A stretch of 64,000 nt of DNA from Clostridium bornimense (GTDB taxonomy: Bacteria > Bacillota > Clostridia > Clostridiales > Clostridiaceae): assembly GCF_000577895.1 (NCBI RefSeq), contig NZ_HG917868.1, forward strand, positions 1,178,001-1,242,000, given 5' to 3'. A model generated the notes under the pieces. That model was not told where the DNA came from. It ran no database searches and worked only from the letters and a program-made list of their open reading frames with translations. Both the position numbers and the translations under genes were made by a program. Shown one piece after another: positions 45,793 through 54,399 of the stretch. How positions within the stretch are numbered: position 1 is the first letter of the stretch; the number at the start of each line of letters is the position of its first letter.

Positions 45793-47223
45793 ATGGAAAA
45801 TCGTAATGATATTAAAAATAATATGTTTTTATTTGATATAAATGAAGGTGAAAAGATAATTAAAGAAAATAGGATTTATACTGAAGGACTTATAAAAAAT
45901 ATTAATAATTGTGCAACTAATATTGATATTGAAGGAGTAGCTAATTTATCACTTCAATATGCAGATTATGTCCAATATAATGCAACGGGAGAATATTGTA
46001 ATGAAGATATAGAAAAAGCTCTTTTGCTATGTGGAAAAAACATTAATATGGATAAAAATAATTTTGAGGATGTAGAGCTAATGGTAAAAAATTATAGTAC
46101 ATCTAAAAGAAAAATACTCCATGTAATGAGTGAGGGATATAAAATAGGGGGGCATACTAAACTAGTTAAGAACTGGATAAAGAAGGATAAAGATTCGCTT
46201 AGTTCACTTATTACAACATGGCAAATGGACACATTACCAGAAGATTTGATTGAAGAGGTAAAAAGTCAAGGCGGATTTGTATATTCACTGAATAACTTTT
46301 ATGGAACCTATGAGAAAAGTGCAGCATTATTAAGAAAGATTGCATATTCTTGGGCAGATATTGTTATATTACATTGTCATATGCAAGATCCAATTCCAGC
46401 ATTAGCTTTTGCTGTTGAAGGTGGACCACCGGTTTTTATTCTAAATCATGCAGATCATAGATTCTGGATAGGGTCAAGTATTGCGGACATTATTGTTGAT
46501 TGTCGTGAAGAGTCTAAAAAGTTGTCACTTGAAAGAAGAGGTGCTAGAGAATCATTTATATTACCTGTTCCATTAAATGATAAAGAAAAATTTGATAAAG
46601 AAAAGTGTAGGGATAAATATGGAATTGATATAAAAACAAAGGTTATTTTAACTATATCTGAAGAGTATAAGTTTAAAAGTATTAATGAAAATAGTTACAT
46701 TGATATCTTAAAGAGAATAATTCTTGAGACTGAAGATACAATAGCATATATTGTAGGCCCTAAAAGGGAAGGAAAGTGGGAAAAATTATGTGTAGATACA
46801 AATGAGAGAGTTAAGGTAATAGGTAGAATTGAGAATATTGAAGAATTATATATGATTTCGGATATGTATTTAGATTCATTTATGTTTAGTAGTTTTACAG
46901 CTTTATTAGATGCTGCAATGTATGGACTACAAATAATAAAATTTAAAAATTATATGGCACCATTATTTAGTAATACTGGTGAAGAAATAGAGCAATGTTG
47001 TTTTAATAATGTAGATGAAGCTATTAATTATATAAATAATGAATTCAACAGTAATAAAAAGAATATACAAATGGAGATAAGGAAGAAACATTGTAGTGAT
47101 ATACCTAAAAAAATAAATGAATTATATAGTAAGATAAAAAATCATAGGGTTAATGAAAATATCAAAATAAATAATGTTATTAGTAACAATGATTTATTTT
47201 GGGCATTATTTTTAAAGCAATAA
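45793..47223 (+). CDS. glycosyltransferase, GT-B-like, atypical
   Basis: A 476-residue protein that resembles GT-B glycosyltransferases only in parts: HVMSEGYKIGGHTKLVKNWI (about 113-132), the FILNHADHRFWIG segment, then ILTISEEYKFKS and a C-terminal donor-like domain around FMFSSFTALLDAAMYG. No EX7E pair is present. The start is ATG 45793 with AGGAGA upstream, not the earlier TTG at 45778. It lies between the GT2 and aminotransferase genes of the operon, which supports a role in glycan assembly. Confidence 0.75.
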   Translation: MENRNDIKNNMFLFDINEGEKIIKENRIYTEGLIKNINNCATNIDIEGVANLSLQYADYVQYNATGEYCNEDIEKALLLCGKNINMDKNNFEDVELMVKNYSTSKRKILHVMSEGYKIGGHTKLVKNWIKKDKDSLSSLITTWQMDTLPEDLIEEVKSQGGFVYSLNNFYGTYEKSAALLRKIAYSWADIVILHCHMQDPIPALAFAVEGGPPVFILNHADHRFWIGSSIADIIVDCREESKKLSLERRGARESFILPVPLNDKEKFDKEKCRDKYGIDIKTKVILTISEEYKFKSINENSYIDILKRIILETEDTIAYIVGPKREGKWEKLCVDTNERVKVIGRIENIEELYMISDMYLDSFMFSSFTALLDAAMYGLQIIKFKNYMAPLFSNTGEEIEQCCFNNVDEAINYINNEFNSNKKNIQMEIRKKHCSDIPKKINELYSKIKNHRVNENIKINNVISNNDLFWALFLKQ

Positions 47224-47239
47224 TTTAAGGAAGGCAAAT

Positions 47240-48385
47240 ATGATTAATTTTAATGAACCTATTGTTACAGGAAAAGAAATAGACAATATTAAATCTGCTA
47301 TAAATTTGAAAAAAATTTCAGGTGATGGTGTCTTTACAAAAAAGTGTTCTAGTTGGTTTGAAAAGAAGTTTAATGTTAAAAAGGTGCTTTTTACTACTTC
47401 ATGTACCCATGCATTAGAGATGTCAGCATTATTATGTGATATAAAGCCTGGAGATGAAGTAATTGCTCCTTCATATACTTTTGTATCAACTGTTAATGCA
47501 TTTGTTCTAAGAGGTGCAAAAATAGTATTTGTAGATATTAGACCTGATACTATGAATATAGATGAAGATATTATTGAAAAAGCAATAACTGAAAAAACAA
47601 AAGTTATATTACCTGTTCACTATGCAGGTGTTAGTTGTGATATGGATAAGATTATGAAAATAGCAAAAAAGTATAATTTATATGTGGTAGAGGATGCTGC
47701 ACAAGGAATGATGAGTAAATACAACAATATGTATTTAGGAACTATAGGTAATCTTGGATGCTATAGTTTTCATGAAACCAAGAATTATTCTATGGGAGAG
47801 GGAGGGCTACTATTAATAAACGATGAAAGATTTATTGAAAGGGCTGAAATAATTAGAGAAAAGGGTACTGATAGAAGTAAATTTTTTAGAGGAGAAGTAG
47901 ACAAGTATTCATGGGTAGATATAGGTTCCTCATATTTACCTAGTGAAATAAATGTAGCATATTTGTATCCACAGTTAGAAATTGTTGATAAAATAAATTT
48001 TGATAGAGTTAATAGTTGGAAATGTTATTATAAGAATCTAAAGGAATTAGAAAAACAATCTTTAATAGAATTACCTTTTGTTCCTGATGAATGTGAGATT
48101 AATGGTCATATATTTTATATAAAGGTTAAGGATATACAGGAAAGAGATCGGTTAATCAATTATTTAAAAATTAATGGAGTGTTGACAGTATTTCATTATA
48201 TACCACTACATTCATCAAAGATTGGAAAAAAGTACGGAAGGTTTTATGGAGAGGATAATTATACTACAAAAGAAAGCGAAAGAATATTACGGTTACCAAT
48301 GTATTATGGATTAAAAGAAAAAGAAATTATTTATATTACAAGTAAAATTACAGAATTTTTTGCTAAAAAAAATGGAGAAAAATGA
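47240..48385 (+). CDS. DegT/DnrJ/EryC1/StrS-type sugar aminotransferase
   Basis: A PLP-dependent aminotransferase of 381 residues that acts on nucleotide keto-sugars. The PLP lysine is K181 in SFHETKNYSMGEGG, a motif shared with the WecE/RffA enzymes that make dTDP-4-amino-4,6-dideoxygalactose; VVEDAAQ (149-155) and SYTFVSTVNA (78-87) are other cofactor-site motifs. The nucleotide-sugar dehydratase and thymidylyltransferase that would feed it are not in the window. It is followed after 1 bp by a GNAT that may acetylate the new amine. Confidence 0.92.
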   Translation: MINFNEPIVTGKEIDNIKSAINLKKISGDGVFTKKCSSWFEKKFNVKKVLFTTSCTHALEMSALLCDIKPGDEVIAPSYTFVSTVNAFVLRGAKIVFVDIRPDTMNIDEDIIEKAITEKTKVILPVHYAGVSCDMDKIMKIAKKYNLYVVEDAAQGMMSKYNNMYLGTIGNLGCYSFHETKNYSMGEGGLLLINDERFIERAEIIREKGTDRSKFFRGEVDKYSWVDIGSSYLPSEINVAYLYPQLEIVDKINFDRVNSWKCYYKNLKELEKQSLIELPFVPDECEINGHIFYIKVKDIQERDRLINYLKINGVLTVFHYIPLHSSKIGKKYGRFYGEDNYTTKESERILRLPMYYGLKEKEIIYITSKITEFFAKKNGEK

Positions 48386-48386
48386 T

Positions 48387-48848
48387 ATGACAAATAAAAT
48401 TATTATGGAGAAGTTTTTAGATGGATATAGCGAAAATTTAGATATACCAGAAGAATATAGTTTAGGAATAATTGAAAGTATAGAAGATGAAAAGCAATGG
48501 GAAAAGTTGATTTCAGAGGTTTTTAATTTTCAATGCGATATAAATGAAAATTTAAAAAATGAAGGTGTATATTCTAGAGATAGAGTTTTTATTTTGAAAT
48601 ATAAGGGGAAAGTTATAGCCACTGCTACAGCTTGGTATAGACCTGAATATGGCGAGAAAACAGGATATTTGCATATGGTGGCTGTAGATAGTAAATTTAG
48701 AGGAAGAGGGTTATCTAAAATTGTAGTTATAGCTGCTATGCTATATATGGTAGATAAAGGGGAAAAGAGAGTGGTATTAAAAACAGATGCTTTTAGAATA
48801 GAGGCTATATGTTTATATAAGAAATTGGGGTTTAAAATAATAAAATAG
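48387..48848 (+). CDS. GNAT acetyltransferase of the glycan operon
   Basis: A 153-residue GNAT. Motif A is MVAVDSKFRGRGLSKIVVIAAML (RGRGLS as the CoA loop), and motif B RIEAICLYKKLGF. I start it at ATG 48387, one base after the aminotransferase stop, with ATGGAGA upstream. Its position suggests acetylation of the amino sugar made by the aminotransferase, but the family alone does not show this. It is the last gene before a terminator. Confidence 0.85.
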   Translation: MTNKIIMEKFLDGYSENLDIPEEYSLGIIESIEDEKQWEKLISEVFNFQCDINENLKNEGVYSRDRVFILKYKGKVIATATAWYRPEYGEKTGYLHMVAVDSKFRGRGLSKIVVIAAMLYMVDKGEKRVVLKTDAFRIEAICLYKKLGFKIIK

Positions 48849-48905
48849 TTTAATAACCTATAGATGTTTTATATAGTTAATACTATATTGATATTTTTAG
48901 AAATT

Positions 48906-48946
48906 AAAAAAGATGATTTCTATACAACAGAGAGATCATCTTTTTA
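48906..48946 (+). terminator. terminator of the 43571-48848 glycan operon
   Basis: AAAAAAGATGAT (48906-48917) pairs with ATCATCTTTTT (48935-48945). Confidence 0.88.
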
Positions 48947-49020
48947 ATGATAATTACAATAAATTTTAATGTCTTATTGTAAATTAAGAAATATGGTAAA
49001 ATTTACATAGAGCATTTTTA

Positions 49021-50187
49021 TTAAGAATTATTATTTATACAAACGTGATTTAAATAATTTAGATTATTATTTAAATAATCTAAAGCATTAGAATTTAGCC
49101 AGTCAATAAGAAGGGTATAATCTTCTTTAGAAACTTTTGAAGAAGCAAAATACCATGGAATACTAGTATTTAGAAGTCTAAAGTGCAAATTTTTTACTAC
49201 ATTTTCATCAATGTTATAGTCATTAATTGCAGAATGTAGGATTTCTAATCTTGAATCAAATGAATTTAATAAAGCTGATATAGGATAATTAAAACTACTA
49301 TTATTTCCATGAACTCTATAGACAGATACAAAATTACTTAGCATTATAGCATCCCCTGTTAATAATGCTTTCATATATAATTCTACATCATCAAGAGATA
49401 TACTATTGCCGGGGTTTGTTTTATCTAAAAGCTTTTTGTTGAATATAGTAGGAATTGAGCAATTAGGAAGTTGATATTGATTTAGTAATAAGTTTTCAAA
49501 GTATTCTTTACCATTAGTAATAAAAGGTAAGTTTACTTTTGCTTTTTCTATAGAATGATATTTTGTATTAGATATAAGCACACCACCACATATAAAAGAT
49601 ATATTTTCATGATCATTATATAGTTTTATAGCATTTTTAAAAAAGTCCATATCTATATAAAAGTCATCATGACCCATTACGACAAAGTAATCACCTTTTA
49701 TTAGATTATAACCTTTTACTATAGTTTTACCAGTTCCTAAATTACTGCTATTTTTATAATAAGAAACTTTATCATTATCACCATATTTTGATGTTACTAT
49801 TTCTTCAGTACCATCGTTAGATGCATCATCTATTATTATTAATTCTATATTTTTATAAGATTGTGATAGAACACTATTAATAGCTTCTTGTAGAAATCCT
49901 TTTTGATTATAGGTAGGTATAACTACACTTATTAATTTATTTTCATCTATTATAGTGTTGTCTTTTGGTATAAAACATAATATTTCTTTGAAATAATCTA
50001 ATAAAGTATTATATTGATTTTCGGATAAGCCTGTATAGTTCTTTAGATAAAATTCAATTCCATCTAAGGAGAGATTACCCTCTAAAGATTTTTGAAAAAA
50101 ATCGACAGTTCTATATAATATAGGCATATCTGTGATATAATTGTTTAGTAGATTGTTAAATTCATCTATTTTTTCAGTAGGAATCAT
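49021..50187 (-). CDS. GT2 family glycosyltransferase
   Basis: A 388-residue GT-A glycosyltransferase. The classic motifs are SVVIPTYNQKGFLQEAINS (about 87-105), IIIDDASNDGTEEI and the DxD region GDYFVVMGHDDFYID (about 166-180). An N-terminal helical extension of about 80 residues precedes it. It is convergent with the glycan operon and separated from it by a terminator, with AAGGAGAG before its ATG. It probably adds another sugar of the same glycan but may be regulated independently. Confidence 0.9.
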   Translation of the reverse strand: MIPTEKIDEFNNLLNNYITDMPILYRTVDFFQKSLEGNLSLDGIEFYLKNYTGLSENQYNTLLDYFKEILCFIPKDNTIIDENKLISVVIPTYNQKGFLQEAINSVLSQSYKNIELIIIDDASNDGTEEIVTSKYGDNDKVSYYKNSSNLGTGKTIVKGYNLIKGDYFVVMGHDDFYIDMDFFKNAIKLYNDHENISFICGGVLISNTKYHSIEKAKVNLPFITNGKEYFENLLLNQYQLPNCSIPTIFNKKLLDKTNPGNSISLDDVELYMKALLTGDAIMLSNFVSVYRVHGNNSSFNYPISALLNSFDSRLEILHSAINDYNIDENVVKNLHFRLLNTSIPWYFASSKVSKEDYTLLIDWLNSNALDYLNNNLNYLNHVCINNNS

Positions 50188-50415
50188 TTAAACTCTCCTT
50201 AATATAATTAATTCATTTATATATTATACAAATCATATTAAGGTTGTTACTATAAGAAAAACAGAAAAACTATATATTTTTAAGCTCGTGATATGTTATT
50301 ATATATAATATAAGTTATTTTAAAGATGAGTATATAATATTATGAAAAAATTGTGGTGAATATAAAAAATCTTTTACATTATTAAGATAAATTAATTAGT
50401 AAGAAGGTGTTTAAT

Positions 50416-50664
50416 ATGAATTTAGATTTGATAATTGCAGGTATTGTTGGAATTTTATTATTATATATGGTATTAAAAATATTGAAGTTACCGATTAAGA
50501 TTCTTATTAATGGTATTGTTGGAATGGTTACCTTAAATATAATTAATTATTTTGGATCATATATAGGAATAACTCTTGTAGTAAATATTTGGACATCATT
50601 AATAAGTGGATTCTTGGGATTACCAGGGGTTATATTAGTGTTTATATATAGTATTTTCATATAA
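50416..50664 (+). CDS. bofA: BofA family pro-sigma-K processing inhibitor-like protein
   Basis: An 82-residue membrane protein with two to three hydrophobic segments and the BofA-like block LINGIVGMVTLNIINYFG followed by ITLVVNIWTSLISGFLGLPGVILV. In Bacillus BofA inhibits SpoIVFB until SigG-dependent signals arrive; many clostridia retain BofA-like proteins with less clear roles. I choose ATG 50416 with GAAGGTG seven bases upstream, rather than GTG 50407. It is a single-gene unit. Confidence 0.85.
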   Translation: MNLDLIIAGIVGILLLYMVLKILKLPIKILINGIVGMVTLNIINYFGSYIGITLVVNIWTSLISGFLGLPGVILVFIYSIFI

Positions 50665-50717
50665 TAAAATTTTATTTTGTTGTATTTAAATAGTTTTAAA
50701 TTGTAGCATATAGGTAT

Positions 50718-50758
50718 AAAAAAAATTGCGACAGTAAACTCTGACGCAATTTTTTTTA
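50718..50758. terminator. terminator between bofA and fbaA
   Basis: AAAAATTGCG pairs with CGCAATTTTT around GACAGTAAACTCTGA; T-run on the plus strand and A-run (T-run on minus) on the other side. Confidence 0.88.
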
Positions 50759-50763
50759 TATAA

Positions 50764-51627
50764 TTAAGCCTTATTAACAGAACCGAATAATTCCATTTTT
50801 TCTTTAACTGTAGCTTTGATTGCTTCAAAACCAGGAGCTAATAACTTACGTGGGTCAAATCCTTTTCCTTGTAAGTCTTTACCAGCTTCTATATATTCAC
50901 GAGTAGCAGCTGCAAAGCTTAATTGACATTCAGTATTAACGTTGATTTTAGCAACTCCTAAAGATATAGCTTTTTTGATCATATCTTCTGGAATTCCAGT
51001 ACCACCGTGTAAAACTAATGGCATATCACCAGTAAGTTTTTGGATGTTATCTAAAGCTTCGAAGCTTAATCCAGCCCAATTTTCTGGGTATTGTCCGTGA
51101 ATATTACCGATACCAGCAGCTAACATAGTAACTCCTAAATCAGCAATTGCTTTACATTCTTGTGGATCAGCGATTTCACCAGCACCAACAACACCGTCTT
51201 CTTCTCCACCGATTGAACCAACTTCTGCTTCTAAAGAAATTCCTTTTTCAGAAGTTATTTTTACTAATTCCTTAGTTTTTTCAATATTTTCTTCGATTGA
51301 GTAGTGAGAACCATCAAACATAACTGAAGAGAATCCAGCTTCAATTGTTTTTAAAGCTCCTTCATAACTACCATGATCTAAGTGAAGAGCAACAGGAACA
51401 GTGATGTTTAATCCTTTGATTAATCCGTTAACCATTCCAACGATAGCGTCATATCCTCCCATGTACTTACCAGCACCTTCAGATACACCTAAGATTACTG
51501 GAGAGTTGTTTTCTTGAGCAGTTAATAATATTGCTTTTGTCCATTCTAAGTTATTGATATTGAATTGACCAACAGCATATTTACCTGCTTTTGCCTTTGT
51601 TAACATTTCTTTAGCTGAAACTAACAT
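50764..51627 (-). CDS. fbaA: class II fructose-1,6-bisphosphate aldolase
   Basis: A zinc-dependent glycolytic aldolase of 287 residues. Zinc ligands and signatures are LHLDHGSYEGA (about 81-91), EAEVGSIGGEEDGV (about 131-144), GNIHGQYP (H near 177-180), and LVLHGGTGIPE (H near 206-210). The N-terminal MLVSAKEMLTKAKAGKYAVGQFN is typical of the Firmicutes enzyme. Codon use looks like that of a highly expressed gene. It is divergent from the glucose PTS gene, so sugar uptake and glycolysis are neighbours here. Confidence 0.96.
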   Translation of the reverse strand: MLVSAKEMLTKAKAGKYAVGQFNINNLEWTKAILLTAQENNSPVILGVSEGAGKYMGGYDAIVGMVNGLIKGLNITVPVALHLDHGSYEGALKTIEAGFSSVMFDGSHYSIEENIEKTKELVKITSEKGISLEAEVGSIGGEEDGVVGAGEIADPQECKAIADLGVTMLAAGIGNIHGQYPENWAGLSFEALDNIQKLTGDMPLVLHGGTGIPEDMIKKAISLGVAKINVNTECQLSFAAATREYIEAGKDLQGKGFDPRKLLAPGFEAIKATVKEKMELFGSVNKA

Positions 51628-51871
51628 TATGTAACCTCCATATTATTAAATTTAATTTATTGATATATTAAAGAAAAATATTTTATTGTAATATTATTTT
51701 TCTTCCTATGAGGTATTATAACTTTAAATTGTAGAAAAGTGAATACTTTTTTAATTGTGAATAAAAGAGTAAACGGTTACTTGTTTCTGTAGTAAATTTT
51801 TCAAATTTTTGCATTAGGATAGATAAACAATATATGGCTACGTATTACAGTATATTTTTAAAAGAAAAACC

Positions 51872-51900
51872 TTTACAAGAAGAAAAAGTCATGATATCAT
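51872..51900 (+). promoter_or_regulatory. promoter of the first glucose PTS gene
   Basis: TTTACA (51872-51877) and TATCAT (51895-51900) with 17-bp spacing, just upstream of the RAT. Confidence 0.7.
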
Positions 51901-51918
51901 GTAGAAGTCGTAAGACGA

Positions 51919-52002
51919 GCGTTGTTACTGATTATGCAGGCAAAGGCTAATTTTAGATATACATTGATTTTCTATGTATATATCTATTATTAGCCTTTTT
52001 TT
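51919..52002 (+). promoter_or_regulatory. GlcT-type RAT with overlapping terminator (first ptsG)
   Basis: GCGTTGTTACTG followed by CAGGCAAAGGCT matches the layout of the B. subtilis ptsG RAT (GTTACTG...CAGGCA). Its 3' half overlaps the left arm of a terminator: AAAGGCTAAT (51942-51951) with ATTAGCCTTT (51989-51998) plus T-run. A GlcT-like antiterminator should bind and allow read-through when glucose is present. Confidence 0.85.
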
Positions 52003-52098
52003 GTTGTAATAATTAGAATAGCAAAGGACTTAATAGGGAAACTTAACAAGAGAGAAAACTATTAAGAAACTAAAGATTATTTATAGGAGGAATTATTT

Positions 52099-53781
52099 AT
52101 GCTAAAATTTTTACAAAGAATTGGTAAAGCTATTATGTTACCAATAGCAGCATTACCGATAGCTGGTATTTTACTAGGTGTTGGTGGAGCTTTTCTTGGA
52201 ATTGCTGGATTAGATAATCCACCAGCTGTTTATGAACCATTAATAAAGTTTGTAAACATTGATGCTGTAAATGCAATTTTAACAGTAATGAAAAATATAG
52301 GAGATATAGTATTTGGTAACTTACCTATACTATTCGCAGTTGGAGTAGCAGTAGGACTTGCAAATAAGGAAAAAGGAACTGCAGCATTAGCATCAGTTTT
52401 TGGTTTCCTTGTAATGAATCAAGTTATTTCAACACTTTTAGGATTAGGAGTGACTCAACTAGGAGTTTTAACAGCAGATAATGTTGGAAATTATTCAACA
52501 TACGTTACAACATCAGTAGGTATATTTACACTTAACATGTCAGTATTTGGTGGTATTATTACAGGTTTAGTAACATCATTACTTCACAATAGATTTTATA
52601 ATATTCAATTACCACAAGTTATAGGATTCTTCTCAGGATCAAGATTTGTACCTATAGTAACATCTTTAGCAATGGCAGTAGTAGGTTCAGTACTTGCTTT
52701 TGCATGGCCAGTAGTTCAAGATGGAATATCTATAGTAGCAGAATTAGTTAAAAATGCAGGATTTATTGGAACATTCTTATATGGAACAATAGAAAGAGCG
52801 TTAATTCCATTTGGATTACATCACGTATTCTATACACCATTCTGGTTCAGTAACTTTGTTGAAGGTAATATATTAGTTAATGGTGCATGGCAAGTAGTTG
52901 ATGGTGCAAATACTGCTTATTTTGCTCAATTATCAAGTATGGGAAGTTTAGTTGGTGCTGATACTGAGACAATGAAAACAATTGTATCAGGAACTACAAG
53001 ATTTATGGCAGGTAAATTCCCATTCATGATGTTTGGTTTACCAGCAGCAGCTTTTGCAATGTATAGATGTGCTGCTCCATCAAAGAGAAAAGTAGTAGGT
53101 TCATTATTAGTTGGTGCTGGGGTTACAGCTTTCTTAACTGGTATTACTGAACCATTAGAATTTACATTTATATTCGTTGCTCCAGCTTTATATGGAGTAC
53201 ACTGTGTTCTTGCAGGTTTATCATTTATGTTAATGGATATATTCAATGTATTCATTGGTATGACTTTCTCAGGTGGTGTAATCGACTTTACATTATTCGG
53301 ATTACTTCCAGCTGGTGCAGGTGTTAAAACTAACTGGTATATGGTTCTTTTAATTGGTGCAATATATGCAGTAGTATACTATGTATTATTCTCATTCATA
53401 ATTAAGAAGTTTGATTTAAAAACTCCTGGTAGAGATGAAGATGAAGAAGATGTAAAATTATATAGTAAAGCAGATTATCAAGCAGCTAAAGGTGGAAATG
53501 CTGACACTACTAACAATGGTGGAAGTGGAAAAGGTGAGATTGCTGAAAAAGCTCCAGCAGTATTAGAAGCTTTAGGTGGCGGAGAAAATATAGTTGGTGT
53601 TGATGCATGTATCACAAGATTAAGAGTAGAAGTTAAAGATAAATCTAAAGTAAATAAGGCAGAACTTAAGAGATTAGGAGCATCTGGTGTAGTTGAAGTA
53701 GGAAACGGAATTCAAGCTATTTTTGGTGCTAAGGCTGATCCTTATAAAAATGAAATTAAAAATATTTTAGGTATAGATTAG
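52099..53781 (+). CDS. ptsG: glucose-specific PTS transporter, IICB component (copy 1)
   Basis: A 560-residue membrane PTS component. The IIC domain (about 1-440) carries [13 protein letters not shown], the GITEPLEF motif and about ten hydrophobic segments; the IIB domain (about 480-560) has the phosphorylated Cys504 in [12 protein letters not shown]. There is no IIA domain, so IIA-Glc must come from elsewhere. A linker of about 20 Gly/Asn/Ser-rich residues joins the two. AGGAGG precedes the ATG. It is controlled by the GlcT-type leader at 51919. Confidence 0.94.
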   Translation: MLKFLQRIGKAIMLPIAALPIAGILLGVGGAFLGIAGLDNPPAVYEPLIKFVNIDAVNAILTVMKNIGDIVFGNLPILFAVGVAVGLANKEKGTAALASVFGFLVMNQVISTLLGLGVTQLGVLTADNVGNYSTYVTTSVGIFTLNMSVFGGIITGLVTSLLHNRFYNIQLPQVIGFFSGSRFVPIVTSLAMAVVGSVLAFAWPVVQDGISIVAELVKNAGFIGTFLYGTIERALIPFGLHHVFYTPFWFSNFVEGNILVNGAWQVVDGANTAYFAQLSSMGSLVGADTETMKTIVSGTTRFMAGKFPFMMFGLPAAAFAMYRCAAPSKRKVVGSLLVGAGVTAFLTGITEPLEFTFIFVAPALYGVHCVLAGLSFMLMDIFNVFIGMTFSGGVIDFTLFGLLPAGAGVKTNWYMVLLIGAIYAVVYYVLFSFIIKKFDLKTPGRDEDEEDVKLYSKADYQAAKGGNADTTNNGGSGKGEIAEKAPAVLEALGGGENIVGVDACITRLRVEVKDKSKVNKAELKRLGASGVVEVGNGIQAIFGAKADPYKNEIKNILGID

Positions 53782-53790
53782 TAAAGTTAG

Positions 53791-53837
53791 AGGCTTTCGC
53801 AATAACAAATGAAAATTTGTAGGCGAAAGCCTTTTTT
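53791..53837 (+). terminator. terminator after ptsG copy 1, hairpin-family copy G
   Basis: AGGCTTTCGC (53791-53800) pairs with GCGAAAGCCT (53823-53832), inner ACAAA/TTTGT, then six T. Compared with the copy at 26180, two stem changes are compensatory. The MITE-like element starts within its T-run. Confidence 0.92.
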
Positions 53838-54124
53838 AGTGCACAGTAATGGTAGAAATTCCTGCGGAATTTCTGGGATTGTAAATGCGAAGTCACAGCT
53901 CATAATTTGGTCTGAGTTTCTTAATAAGTTTAAGTTTTCTAAATAGGTTGTTACAGAGGGCTTATGCCAGTTGTACTGGCATGTCGCTTGAATTATGGAT
54001 TCTTAAAATGATCATGTAAGTTGCAGCATAATTTTCTTATCTATAGTAAAAATGGAGACATTCTGCTGTCCGCAGGACTATAATATTTTCCCCACAGGGG
54101 AAAATTAACCTTCACTGTGCACTA
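53837..54124. mobile_element. MITE-like 288-bp element with TIRs and four short hairpins
   Basis: Perfect 11-bp terminal inverted repeats TAGTGCACAGT (53837-53847) and ACTGTGCACTA (54114-54124) extend imperfectly to 16 bp; a TA duplication at the ends would be consistent with a TA-targeting mobile element. Inside are perfect stems with small loops: AGAAATTCC/GGAATTTCT (53854-53874), ATGCCAG/CTGGCAT (53964-53982), GTCC/GGAC (54068-54078) and ATTTTCCCC/GGGGAAAAT (54085-54105). No ORF. It sits between the two tandem ptsG genes. Confidence 0.75.
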
Positions 54125-54212
54125 TTTTTAATTCATTATATGAAGGTCCTTCTTAATTTTTATATATAATATTGGACATATATACAAAAATCAAAAAATT
54201 ACCAAGAAAACA

Positions 54213-54241
54213 TTTACAACACTATTTAAAAGTATTATGAT
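54213..54241 (+). promoter_or_regulatory. promoter of the second glucose PTS gene
   Basis: TTTACA (54213-54218) and TATGAT (54236-54241) with 17-bp spacing. Confidence 0.7.
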
Positions 54242-54261
54242 AATATTATAAGATATAAGTA

Positions 54262-54340
54262 GCGTTGTTACTGTTTGGCAGGCAAAGGCTAAAATATATA
54301 AATGCAATAGTATGTGCATTTTTATATTTTAGCCTTTTTA
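54262..54340 (+). promoter_or_regulatory. GlcT-type RAT with overlapping terminator (second ptsG)
   Basis: GCGTTGTTACTG...CAGGCAAAGGCT again. The terminator pairs GGCTAAAATATA (54287-54298) with TATATTTTAGCC (54323-54334) with an inner AATGCA/TGCATT, followed by a T-run. Confidence 0.85.
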
Positions 54341-54399
54341 TTTTGATTATGCATAGCAAAATTGCTATTATAATAAATTTTTATTAGGGGGAATCATTT

